Shown here one piece after another: positions 26,408 through 34,054 of a stretch of 64,000 nt of DNA. The translations under genes were made by a program, and so were the position numbers. The notes under the pieces are model-generated. The model saw only the letters and a list, made by a program, of their open reading frames with translations. It was not told the origin of the DNA and searched no databases. The stretch covers positions 1 to 64,000 of the forward strand of contig NZ_JAMBOB010000012.1 of NCBI RefSeq assembly GCF_023715415.1. The letters run 5' to 3'. Source of the stretch: Neobacillus niacini. GTDB taxonomy: Bacteria > Bacillota > Bacilli > Bacillales > Cytobacillaceae. Position 1 is the stretch's first letter. Every line of letters starts with the position of its first letter.

Positions 26408-27787
26408 ATGACAGAACGACGAATGGTAATTGCCGGAACTGGAAGTGGTGTGGGGAAAACAACATTAACCATTGGGTTAATGGCAGCATTAATGAAAAAA
26501 GGCTTAACCGTCCAGGGGTTTAAATGTGGACCTGACTATATTGATCCTTCCTATCATACCGCAGTAACGAAACGAAACTCTCGGAATTTAGACAGCTGGA
26601 TGCTTACTGAAGATCTTGTGCTGGATATTTTTAGTCATGGCAGTCAGGGGGCGGATATTTCAATCATCGAAGGGGTTATGGGCTTCTATGATGGGAAAAA
26701 TCCAGAAACAAATGAGGGAAGTACGGCAGAAATTAGTATGATCACGAAAAGTCCCGTATTGCTTGTAGTTAATTGTGAAAGCATGGCCCGTAGTGCTGCC
26801 GCAATCGTGAAAGGTTTTCAATTGTTTGCCGAAGGTCCCAATATTGTAGCTGTTATCGCAAATAAAGTGGGGAGCGAAGGTCATTTTCAACTTGTGAAGA
26901 AAGCAATTGAACAGGAATGTCATATCCCTGTTATCGGTTATTTGAAACGAGAACTAGATATAGAGATTCCAGAGAGACATCTTGGACTCATTCCTTCTAT
27001 GGAAAGAGGGGAACTCAATCCGTTCTTTGATCAATTAGGCACGCTAGTCAGTGAGACTGTCGATATAGATAGTGTACTTGCATTAGCTGTTGCTGAGCCG
27101 CTAAAGGTAAACCTAAAGTCTTCAATCTTTGAAAAGAAGAGAGAACGTGTAGTGAAAATAGCGGTTGCAAAAGATAGCGCCTTTAATTTCTATTACCCTG
27201 AGAATCTAGAAATCATGGAAGCAAAAGGGATAGAAATTGTTTATTTCTCGCCACTTGCGGATGAGGAGCTACCTGAAGATATTGATGGACTTTATATTGG
27301 CGGCGGATTCCCTGAAGAGTTCGCACAAAACCTAGCTTGTAATCTAAAATCAAAGCGATCAGTAAAGCTAGCGATTGAAGGTGGATTGCCAACACTTGCC
27401 GAATGTGGAGGTTTCATGTATTTAACAGAGTTCATAGAAACTACGGATATGAAAAAATTTGAAATGGCGGGTGTTATTCCAGGTAGTGCACATATGCAAA
27501 AAAAATTAGCGGCATTAGGTTATCGAGAGATTACCGGGCAAAATGCAAATTTTATTCTTGAAGATATGAGTGCCAGGGGACATGAATTTCATTACTCAAC
27601 CTTCCAAGCACTCGAAGAGAATGTACCTTATGCTTATGAAACGATAGGCATGAGAGGAGTAAATAAAGAAGGATATTTACTACATAATTTAGCAGCAGGG
27701 TACACCCATTTTCACTTTGCTTCTTGTGCAGAAATGGTTGAGAATTGGATGAAAAAATGTCTGGAAAATAGGGGGAAACACATGTGA
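26408..27787 (+). CDS. cbiA: Cobyrinic acid a,c-diamide synthase CbiA (CobB)
   Basis: A 459-residue ATP- and glutamine-dependent amidase that converts cobyrinic acid to its a,c-diamide. The N-terminal synthetase domain shows the P-loop-like GTGSGVGKTTLTIGLMAAL and GFKCGPDYIDPSYH. The C-terminal class I glutaminase domain has the nucleophile Cys in TLAECGGFMYL and a late His in YTHFHFA. Length is normal for the family. GGGGAATGGCAG precedes the ATG. Its stop overlaps the CobO start by four bases (ATGTGA-type), so the two are co-translated. It lets the cell use incompletely amidated corrinoids in addition to intact cobinamide. Confidence 0.95.
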   Translation: MTERRMVIAGTGSGVGKTTLTIGLMAALMKKGLTVQGFKCGPDYIDPSYHTAVTKRNSRNLDSWMLTEDLVLDIFSHGSQGADISIIEGVMGFYDGKNPETNEGSTAEISMITKSPVLLVVNCESMARSAAAIVKGFQLFAEGPNIVAVIANKVGSEGHFQLVKKAIEQECHIPVIGYLKRELDIEIPERHLGLIPSMERGELNPFFDQLGTLVSETVDIDSVLALAVAEPLKVNLKSSIFEKKRERVVKIAVAKDSAFNFYYPENLEIMEAKGIEIVYFSPLADEELPEDIDGLYIGGGFPEEFAQNLACNLKSKRSVKLAIEGGLPTLAECGGFMYLTEFIETTDMKKFEMAGVIPGSAHMQKKLAALGYREITGQNANFILEDMSARGHEFHYSTFQALEENVPYAYETIGMRGVNKEGYLLHNLAAGYTHFHFASCAEMVENWMKKCLENRGKHM

Positions 27788-28332
27788 CTAAACAAATAAA
27801 TCGAAATGGCTTAACACTTGTTTATACGGGACATGGAAAAGGAAAAACGACATCCTCTTTAGGGCTAGCACTTCGAGGAATTGGTCGTGGATTTAGAGTG
27901 AAAATCTTTCAGTTTATCAAATCACCTGAACGCACATATGGTGAACAAATTGCACTGAAGAAGCTAGGAGTAGAGATAGTTCAGCTGGGAATTGGGTTCA
28001 CATGGACAAAAACACCTGAGGAACATAGAGAAGCCTTAAGGCTAGGCTGGCCGAAAGCAAAGGAAGCTGTAATGAGCGGCGAGTACGATTTGATTATTTT
28101 AGACGAACTCAATAACGCATTAGCTATTAATAAGTTTCCAATCGATGATGTTTTGCCACTAAGCGAAGTGATAGATTTAATCAAAAATAAACCTTCCCAT
28201 GTCCATTTGGTGATCACCGGAAGAGATGCCAAGCAAGAAATTAAAGATATAGCTGATCTTGTTTCAGTCATTGAATCGGAAAAGCATTATTACAATGAAG
28301 GTATCCCAGCTGTAAAGGGAATAGAATTTTAG
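27784..28332 (+). CDS. cobO: Corrinoid adenosyltransferase CobO/BtuR
   Basis: A 182-residue ATP:co(I)rrinoid adenosyltransferase. It has the P-loop GHGKGKTTSSLGLALRG near residue 16, followed by FQFIKSPERTYGEQ and the Walker B-like LIILDELNNAL. It attaches the 5'-deoxyadenosyl group to cob(I)alamin or earlier corrinoids, making the coenzyme that the riboswitch senses. The GTG start overlaps the cbiA stop. It completes the salvage set: import, amide cleavage, amidation, adenosylation. Confidence 0.95.
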   Translation: MTKQINRNGLTLVYTGHGKGKTTSSLGLALRGIGRGFRVKIFQFIKSPERTYGEQIALKKLGVEIVQLGIGFTWTKTPEEHREALRLGWPKAKEAVMSGEYDLIILDELNNALAINKFPIDDVLPLSEVIDLIKNKPSHVHLVITGRDAKQEIKDIADLVSVIESEKHYYNEGIPAVKGIEF

Positions 28333-28353
28333 AATCTTGAAGGGGGTTTATCT

Positions 28354-29169
28354 ATGAGATTAATATCTATATGTCCAAGTAATACAGAATTAGCAGCTTA
28401 CTTAGGATTAACATCTTCGTTAGTAGGAGTTGATAACTACTCGGATTGGCCGGAGGATATTCAATCATTGCCAAGACTAGGTTCGGATTTGAACATTGAA
28501 ATGGACAAAGTGGAAGCATTACAACCTGATTTAGTATTAGCCTCTCTCTCTGTACCTGGAATGGAACGAAATATTGAAGAGATGAAAAAACGAAACATCC
28601 CGTTTGTCATTGTTCCTAATCCTAAGACATTAACTGAGGTTGGAGAAAGTATATTATTTGTTGGAGAAGTTACGAATACCTCTGACAAGGCGAATCAATT
28701 ATTTAAAAAATACAATACTATACTCGAAAAATATCAATCTTTATCTAAGTTAGTGCAAAATCCTGCTACCCTTTATTGGGAATGGTGGGCAAAACCTATT
28801 TTTACTCCTGGGACAACCAATTGGCTAACCGAAATAAGTAAACTTGCAGGGGGAAGAAACGTTTTTGAAGATGTGGCACAATCCAGTGTTAAAACGGATT
28901 GGGAAGAGGTCGTACAAAGAAATCCCGATGTTTTTTGCGTGATTTGGGTGGGGGTACAGAAAGAAAAAGTTAATCCAAAGGTTATCCTAAAACGCCTTGG
29001 GGCGGAACAGATGAAGGCCATTAAAAACAATCAATTATATATTTTAGATGAGCCATTATTTTGCAGGCCATCACCTAGATTGTTACTAGGATTATTTAAG
29101 ATAGCAAGTATCCTTCACCCTGCTATTTACCCGCAATTTAACGAAAATATAGATCCAATATTAGATTAA
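28354..29169 (+). CDS. Cytosolic cobalamin-binding protein (BtuF-like, no signal peptide)
   Basis: A 271-residue class III periplasmic-binding fold that starts directly MRLISICPSNTELAAYLGL without any signal peptide or lipobox. It shares the Val-Gly-Val-Asp pattern of BtuF proteins (LVGVDNYSDWP) and the inter-domain helix. Such leaderless members are often annotated as cobalamin-binding protein and sit in B12 operons; their role is not settled. It may hold or traffic corrinoid inside the cell. GAAGGGGG lies eight bases before the ATG. Last gene of the riboswitch operon, 22 bases after cobO. Confidence 0.85.
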   Translation: MRLISICPSNTELAAYLGLTSSLVGVDNYSDWPEDIQSLPRLGSDLNIEMDKVEALQPDLVLASLSVPGMERNIEEMKKRNIPFVIVPNPKTLTEVGESILFVGEVTNTSDKANQLFKKYNTILEKYQSLSKLVQNPATLYWEWWAKPIFTPGTTNWLTEISKLAGGRNVFEDVAQSSVKTDWEEVVQRNPDVFCVIWVGVQKEKVNPKVILKRLGAEQMKAIKNNQLYILDEPLFCRPSPRLLLGLFKIASILHPAIYPQFNENIDPILD

Positions 29170-29291
29170 GAAGTTGAATTTTCTTTTATGATAGTTGCCG
29201 AAATGGTATGACCACTATTCGCAATCAATTATCTTTATGGCGATTTGAGCAGGTTTGCGTTACGGATTTATTAAATAAACGGAATTATGCG

Positions 29292-29316
29292 AAAACCGGT
29301 CATTTGACCGGTTTTT
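29292..29316 (+). terminator. Terminator of the cobalamin operon
   Basis: AAAACCGGTCA pairs with TGACCGGTTTT around TT, followed by T run. Almost the same hairpin recurs at 35291. Confidence 0.85.
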
Positions 29317-29339
29317 CCTGTTATTGTAAGTTGGTTTTA

Positions 29340-29675
29340 TCAATAATTAACCTTTAATTTTTGTTTTAGTCCTTGCATGAATTCTTTTATTATAATAGGC
29401 AAGTGATTCGTTTTGGGCATTACACTAATTAGATAGGATGGACTATATTTTTTGTCATTATCAATGTATGGAATTGCTACAATGTCGCCGCGTAGCATTA
29501 AAGGATCATTTTTAATCCAAAACTCTGAATAAATACCTGCAGCGATATTATTTGCAATTAGGTTCTTAATAACATCATGACTATTAGAATAGAATACGAC
29601 ATTCCCTTCTCCATAATCCATAAATAATTTATTCCAAAATCTTTCCGCAAATTTTTCATTCCGTATGACTAATGG
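29340..29675 (-). pseudogene. C-terminal fragment of a LysR-family regulator
   Basis: About 112 codons on the minus strand resemble the second half of a LysR effector domain: FQPLVIRNEKFAERFWNKLF, IKNLIANNIAAGIYSEFW and the typical YLISVMPKTNHLPIIIKEF end. The DNA-binding domain and first half are missing. At about 29675 the homology is replaced by the forward-strand binding-protein fragment. The open frame continues a few codons but without a credible start. Not related closely to the LysR gene at 21325. Confidence 0.75.
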
Positions 29676-30155
29676 TTGAAAGCGGACAAATAGATGCATC
29701 TTCATTGCCAAGTACCTTAGTTAAAAAGTTAGTAGCGAAGGATCAGGTAGAAATTATTGCACCGATTTCAGATTTGGTTGAAATGCAGGCAGCAGGAATT
29801 TATTTATCAGGTAAAATGATGGAGAATAAGGATTTAGCTGTTCGATTCCTTGCTGGTTACATTGAATCTGCAAGATTATTATTACAAAAATGTCCTCAAA
29901 GCTGCGGACACCAATACAGATGAGTATAACCGCGATCTCGAAATACTTGCTAAACAAACAAGTATTCCAAAAGCAGGTATTGCAAAAAATTTAAATTATA
30001 TTGATGAAAATGCAAAGTTCTGGAAGGAAGATTTGAAAACTTGGTCAGATTGGTATTTAGAAAATGGTTTAATACAGACCGCGCTTGATTTAGATAAAGT
30101 AGTAGATACAGAGTTATATAATGAAGCGTTAAAATTAATTGAAGAGCAAAAATAG
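29668..30155 (+). pseudogene. Degraded ABC substrate-binding protein (NMT1/SsuA type)
   Basis: The C-terminal part of a nitrate/taurine/thiamine-precursor type binding protein. One frame gives ESGQIDASSLPSTLVKKLV and LAVRFLAGYIESARLL up to about 29885. The story then continues in another frame with YYKNVLKAADTNTDEYNRDL and the ending WYLENGLIQTALDLDKVVD. So there is a frameshift near 29885, and the first half with the signal peptide is gone. It abuts the truncated LysR fragment, which points to a deletion that joined two genes. A terminator follows. Confidence 0.8.
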
Positions 30156-30184
30156 CTTTAATGATACTAGTCGTATCTGGAAAA

Positions 30185-30226
30185 GCACTCATCGATGTCG
30201 GTATAAACATTGATGAGTGTTTTTTA
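30185..30226 (+). terminator. Terminator after the binding-protein relic
   Basis: GCACTCATCGATGT pairs with ACATTGATGAGTGT over about 14 bp with G-T pairs, followed by six T. Confidence 0.85.
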
Positions 30227-30374
30227 TTTTTGAAATGATATCCTTATTCTCATTTGGTTAATTTCTACGAAGTGTTCCTAAGCATTGTGGCAGTTTCATT
30301 TCAATTCTATTTAGGGTATTATTAGAATGGTATTTTATAAAATATATATATTAAATGTGCCTAGGGGGTTGTAA

Positions 30375-31094
30375 ATGTTAGGAATCCTACTTGCTGGTAT
30401 TGCCCCTGGTTTAGCTTTATTGAGTTATTTTTATTTAAAAGATAAGTATGAACCAGAACCAGTATCGATGGTATTAAACATGTTTTTTTCTGGCGCAATG
30501 ATCATCATTCCGATTGCATTTTCTGAATATGTTCTTAAAGTTGAAAATATTGTTCAATATGATTCTATTTATGCTATTTTTTCTTCGGGTTTGATAGAGG
30601 AATTTTTTAAATGGTCAATTTTATTTTTCTGTGCATATAAGAGTGCGGAATTTGATGAACCGTTTGATGGTATTGTCTATGGTACCTCTATATCATTGGG
30701 GTTTGCAACCGTCGAAAATATCATTTATCTAATGACTAATGGGTTGGAATTTGCTCTAACACGTGCACTACTGCCTGTTTCAAGCCATGCCTTGTTTGGT
30801 GTTATTATGGGGTATTATATGAGCAAAGCGAAGTTTACAAAAGGATCGAAATGGCCCTTGTTCCTGTTATCTTTATTACTCCCAGCCTTCTTGCATGGGA
30901 TATTTAATTTTTTATTATTGAATCAAGGAACATGGCTTGCGATGTCTCCTTATATGATGTTCTTATGGTGGTTCGGATTGAGAAAAGTACAATTAGCAGA
31001 AGTTTCAAGTTATCATCATTTCCGAAAGAATTCCATGATCAGAACAGGATTAAATCTAAAGTCAGGAAAGAAATTACTCCTTCCAATTAAGTAG
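30375..31094 (+). CDS. prsW: PrsW-type intramembrane protease
   Basis: A 239-residue multi-span membrane protein of the PrsW (M82) family. Family motifs are visible: EExxK-type pair Glu75-Glu76 in SGLIEEFFKW, the [13 protein letters not shown] helix and a third motif LHGIFNFLLL. These are proposed metal ligands of the intramembrane protease. In B. subtilis PrsW starts the cleavage of anti-sigma RsiW to activate SigW in envelope stress. The N-terminus LLAGIAPGLALLSYFYLKDK is typical. AGGGGG lies before the ATG. A partial damaged copy lies at 49543, after the ectoine cluster. Confidence 0.92.
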   Translation: MLGILLAGIAPGLALLSYFYLKDKYEPEPVSMVLNMFFSGAMIIIPIAFSEYVLKVENIVQYDSIYAIFSSGLIEEFFKWSILFFCAYKSAEFDEPFDGIVYGTSISLGFATVENIIYLMTNGLEFALTRALLPVSSHALFGVIMGYYMSKAKFTKGSKWPLFLLSLLLPAFLHGIFNFLLLNQGTWLAMSPYMMFLWWFGLRKVQLAEVSSYHHFRKNSMIRTGLNLKSGKKLLLPIK

Positions 31095-31143
31095 ATAGTT
31101 GGTGTGTTTCTAGGCTGTTTAGTAATTTAGAAAAAATTCAAAG

Positions 31144-31173
31144 ACGTGTATAGGCTTTAGTCTATACACGTTT
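31144..31173. terminator. Terminator after prsW
   Basis: A perfect 10-bp stem ACGTGTATAG/CTATACACGT with eight-base loop, then TTTATTATT. Confidence 0.75.
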
Positions 31174-31240
31174 ATTATTACCCGAAAAAATATATTGGTA
31201 TATAATTGAAGAGAAACTTAGGGATGAAAGGTAGAATAAT

Positions 31241-31426
31241 ATGAAAAAATTTCCTATTACAATTCCGATAATTATCATTGTAGTGGCTATAGCGATGTGG
31301 ATGCTAGAAAAGGACTACTCAGAAATAAACATTATGACAAGAATAATGATTTCTGTAGGTGCAGGTATTTTCTCAGGGCTCATTTCGTTCTTTTTGTTTA
31401 GGTTTGACAAAAACAATAATAAATAA
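31241..31426 (+). CDS. Small two-helix membrane protein, unknown
   Basis: A 61-residue protein with two hydrophobic segments, about residues 5-20 (ITIPIIIIVVAIAMWML) and 35-52 (IMISVGAGIFSGLISFF). A short charged loop separates them and the tail is basic. AAAGG lies nine bases before the ATG. I do not recognise a family. It stands alone between prsW and an iron-sulfur-type gene. Real coding is supported by clear membrane topology and the start signal, but it is short. Confidence 0.6.
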   Translation: MKKFPITIPIIIIVVAIAMWMLEKDYSEINIMTRIMISVGAGIFSGLISFFLFRFDKNNNK

Positions 31427-31453
31427 TAAATAATAAATTTTATACTTCCTCCC

Positions 31454-31508
31454 CATTTATGGGGTATCTCCAAAATCACATAAATTAAAGATAAATTATC
31501 TTTATGAT
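31454..31508 (+). pseudogene. Relic of a YesN-type response regulator 3' end
   Basis: About 55 bases match the 3' end of the regulator at 13952-14716. Both contain AAAGATAAA-TATCTTTATGA and ATC-CC-AAATCA-ATAAAT in the same order. One T is missing in the middle, which shifts the frame. Nothing else of a regulator gene is seen around it. Confidence 0.65.
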
Positions 31509-31629
31509 CTACCATGGTTGTTGAATGTTAAATGGGCTTCCTCCTATGTATTTGGATGGTTTTTAGGTTTGTGGGAAAAATAAATTCGTATAACAATAGA
31601 AAATATTTTTGTTTAAAAGAGGTGTCTCA

Positions 31630-31929
31630 TTGAAACTTGAAGTAACGAAAGAGGCGGCAGAATGGTTTATAGCGGAGATGGACCTGCAGCCAGGTGAATT
31701 TGTTCAATTTGTTGTAAAAATCTACGGAGGTATACCAACTGCACATCCTTCCTATTTCTTAGGATTATCGATAGGTAAAGAGGGGATTATCGGAATTAAA
31801 GATGTAGTTGAGGGGATAACTTTCTATTTTAGTGACCAAGATTCTTGGTTCTTAGAAAATTATGATTTGAAGGTTATAAAGGAAAACGATGATGTAGAAT
31901 ATATCTTCAACGTAAGGAAGTCCTCCTAA
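31630..31929 (+). CDS. HesB/IscA-like protein (YneR type)
   Basis: A small protein of 99 residues with the HesB/IscA-like beta fold: MKLEVTKEAAEWFIAE at the N-terminus, FVQFVVKIYGGI and FSDQDSWFLENYDLKV. As in the Bacillus YneR group, it lacks the three cysteines of true IscA, so cluster binding is doubtful. The TTG at 31630 is used since AAAAGAGGTG ends five to six bases upstream. An in-frame TTG at 31609 is upstream of that site. Function unknown; family fairly sure. Confidence 0.8.
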   Translation: MKLEVTKEAAEWFIAEMDLQPGEFVQFVVKIYGGIPTAHPSYFLGLSIGKEGIIGIKDVVEGITFYFSDQDSWFLENYDLKVIKENDDVEYIFNVRKSS

Positions 31930-31949
31930 GTAGGATAGAGACACCACAA

Positions 31950-31985
31950 AAAGGAGTAGCAGAATATAATCTGCTACTCCTTTCT
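31950..31985. terminator. Bidirectional terminator
   Basis: A 14-bp perfect stem AAAGGAGTAGCAGA/TCTGCTACTCCTTT between two convergent genes, with A- and T-rich flanks on both sides. Confidence 0.9.
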
Positions 31986-33002
31986 TTATTTCTTCTTATA
32001 TTGTTCTACCAATGTATTCAACCTGTCCAGTTGGAAGGCGTAATTATAAATAGATGCTCCAATGACGGCCATTTGAATTTTATGACCTTCGTTATAGGAT
32101 TGCATAACTTTTTCCAAAAAGCCTTCTGTTCGTTCCATAAACTCATCTTCCAATGAAGGTAGATCCATTTTAATCTTTCCATCATATTTTAATAGAAATA
32201 GCTCGTGGTGCTTTATTAAATATTCTAGTTGTTGATCAAAGAGCTGATTTTCTTCAGGTGTCGGCTTACAGGAGAAATAAAAGGAATCAATGTCCTCCAA
32301 GACAATAAATCCCTGTTGGAGTGATTTAAACATTTGCTTAAACACGACGATTTCGCGTACATCCATATTATTTACCTTGGACATTTTTTCCCGTTCTTCA
32401 TCAAACAACATAAATTGCTCATCTAATAGTAAAATATCATTCTCTAATTGTTCCATTTGTTCCTTAAAACACTTTTCTGTCATTTCGTCAGAGATAGAGG
32501 TTCTTAGCAAAATGGACAGATTTTGAAAAATTCCATTCACTTTTTCAACGTAATTTTTCTTATAATTTGGTGGGTAAACAAAAATATTCACCAATAGTGC
32601 AGTGGCCATTCCGATAAAGGTAACAATAAAACGGTTCAAAGCAAAGAGCCAATCTTCGTTTCCGGGAGCACTCATAATTGCTAACACAGTTACAACTGTT
32701 AGCGAAATCGTTTCACCCATTTTTAGCTTTAAACTAATCGAAATGAGTATAATAATAACCAGTCCAATTGAAAAAGGGTCATTACCTAGAAAGTATAATC
32801 CTAGAAAGGCAATAATCGCACCTATGATATTGGTTTGGACTTGGTGTCCTACTTGTTTCCATGTGCGGTAAATGGAAGGTTGAATCGTAAAAATGGCAGC
32901 AATTCCTGCAAAAACTGCCGATTCAAGCTTTAATATCGAACAAATATATAAGGCAAATGTAACAGCTATGCCTGTTTTAATGACGCGAGGTCCCAACTTC
33001 AC
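31986..33002 (-). CDS. Aromatic acid exporter family membrane protein (YqjA-like)
   Basis: A protein of 338 residues. The N-terminal 150 residues hold about six close helices of the FUSC/ArAE type (VIKTGIAVTFALYICSILKL, FAGIAAIFTIQPSIYRTW). The C-terminal half is a cytosolic helical domain rich in Glu and Lys (EQMEQLENDILLLDEQFMLF). The GTG at 33002 is preferred because family members start MK(L/I)G(A/P)RVxKTG and GGAGG lies upstream; a GTG at 33020 has no site. Proposed to export aromatic or weak acids, by family only. Confidence 0.85.
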   Translation of the reverse strand: MKLGPRVIKTGIAVTFALYICSILKLESAVFAGIAAIFTIQPSIYRTWKQVGHQVQTNIIGAIIAFLGLYFLGNDPFSIGLVIIILISISLKLKMGETISLTVVTVLAIMSAPGNEDWLFALNRFIVTFIGMATALLVNIFVYPPNYKKNYVEKVNGIFQNLSILLRTSISDEMTEKCFKEQMEQLENDILLLDEQFMLFDEEREKMSKVNNMDVREIVVFKQMFKSLQQGFIVLEDIDSFYFSCKPTPEENQLFDQQLEYLIKHHELFLLKYDGKIKMDLPSLEDEFMERTEGFLEKVMQSYNEGHKIQMAVIGASIYNYAFQLDRLNTLVEQYKKK

Positions 33003-33247
33003 AATGCTCCAATCCTCCACTCAAAAGCAGCTAATCAGCAAGCCTTTTTCAGTCACTTTCATTTATTACATAATCAAATATACTTATTAAAACAAATATT
33101 TTCAATTATTTTATTTGTACTAATTTAGAGTACATGAAGTAACGAATTGAGGCTTGCTATTTATCTGCGTTGTAGTAATAGAATGAACAGGATTATTGGA
33201 TGATTTGGAGAATTATATTAATGGGATGTAAGGTTTTAAACATAGAA

Positions 33248-33277
33248 TTGCTAGTATTGCCTAATTCTTTAGATAAT
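33248..33277 (+). promoter_or_regulatory. Possible promoter of the DUF3870 gene
   Basis: TTGCTA, an 18-base spacer and GATAAT. This is the only signal I can point to in the 320-base gap between 33003 and 33324, which is otherwise AT-rich without a gene. Confidence 0.45.
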
Positions 33278-33324
33278 AAATCTAGTAATACATATTAATT
33301 TTTTTTGAGGAGAGGTAGAATATA

Positions 33325-33657
33325 ATGATGAACGGAAAAACTCTGTTTATTGCTGGGCATGCAAAGTTACCCCAAGGTATAGCAGCTAAAAGTGTATTTG
33401 AAACGTTGACGATTACGGCAGAAATCGATAGAAAATATGGAGTCATACTACAGGCATCCTGTACATTGGCAACTGATCATGCCCGTGAATTTGTTGGTCA
33501 GGTTTTAAGGGGAATGAGTTTAAACGATGGTATTGATGAAGCAATCTCTGCGCTTCAAATCTATTATCGAGGCAAGGCTACGAATGCATTAATTGCGGCA
33601 TTAAAAGATTTAGATCTCCATTATCAGCAAATAAAATCTACTGAAATAAGTAAGTAA
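33325..33657 (+). CDS. DUF3870-domain protein
   Basis: A 110-residue cytosolic protein that matches the DUF3870 pattern: LFIAGHAKLPQGIAAKSVFE, then TAEIDRKYGVILQASCTLAT and IYYRGKATNALIAALKDL. The family's function is not known to me. Its genes often lie near PucR regulators and amino acid or acyl-CoA catabolism, as here. GAGGAGAGG lies about nine bases before the ATG. It may belong to the regulon of the PucR protein at 35581. Confidence 0.82.
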   Translation: MMNGKTLFIAGHAKLPQGIAAKSVFETLTITAEIDRKYGVILQASCTLATDHAREFVGQVLRGMSLNDGIDEAISALQIYYRGKATNALIAALKDLDLHYQQIKSTEISK

Positions 33658-33739
33658 TTGGCTTTAAGATATATATTTAGAATAATTTTTTAACCGTAAT
33701 TATCGAACAATTCTAACTATTCATATATAATTTTATATA

Positions 33740-33913
33740 ACAACTGGGTGACAGCAATATCCTTGCTGCATGACCAGATTGACCGTGAAATAATGACTGA
33801 AATAATATTGACAATATTCACTTGATCTTCCTTTGCCGGAAGACGAGCTATGAGTAGGAGTCAGTAAAGCAATCAATGAGCACTTCATTGTTTGTTTTGC
33901 TGGCTCCTTTTTG
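33740..33913 (+). ncRNA. Structured leader RNA with terminator, class unknown
   Basis: Several hairpins in series. H1 is at about 33743-33777: CTGG/CCAG and CAGCAA/TTGCTG enclosing a GTGA/CATGA internal loop. H2 runs 33785-33821 (GTGAA/TTCAC). H3 runs 33826-33843 (TCTTCC/GGAAGA). A long terminator at 33856-33913 has a stem of about 20 bp followed by CTTTTTG. It sits 30 bases before a dead CoA-transferase start and upstream of the acyl-CoA dehydrogenase gene. No T-box sequence or known riboswitch signature was found. A regulatory leader is inferred. Confidence 0.5.
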
Positions 33914-33941
33914 TATATCGAGTAGTCTAAATAGAGGTGAT

Positions 33942-34020
33942 ATGCAGGAAGGTGCACTTAATGGAATCCGAATTTTGGATATTTCCTAGGTACTGGTGGA
34001 TTCAATTATGGGAAATTTTA
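33942..34020 (+). pseudogene. Remnant of a CaiB/BaiF-type CoA-transferase start
   Basis: AGAGGTGAT is followed by an ATG and 15 codons reading MQEGALNGIRILDIS, then TAG. Members of the family III CoA-transferases begin with just this pattern (LxGIRVLDxS). After the TAG a few codons (VL...MGNF) may continue the match before it fades. The following gene encodes a glutaryl-CoA-dehydrogenase-like enzyme, a usual neighbour of such transferases. The body of about 380 codons has been deleted. Confidence 0.65.
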
Positions 34021-34054
34021 AAATTATAAAAAATTATTTAGGAGGAATTATTAT

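Noticed and set aside
33740..33913. T-box leader or known metabolite riboswitch
   Set aside because: No GGGTGGNACC T-box sequence, and none of the conserved cores of TPP, SAM, lysine, glycine, purine, ZTP, guanidine or cobalamin riboswitches could be found.
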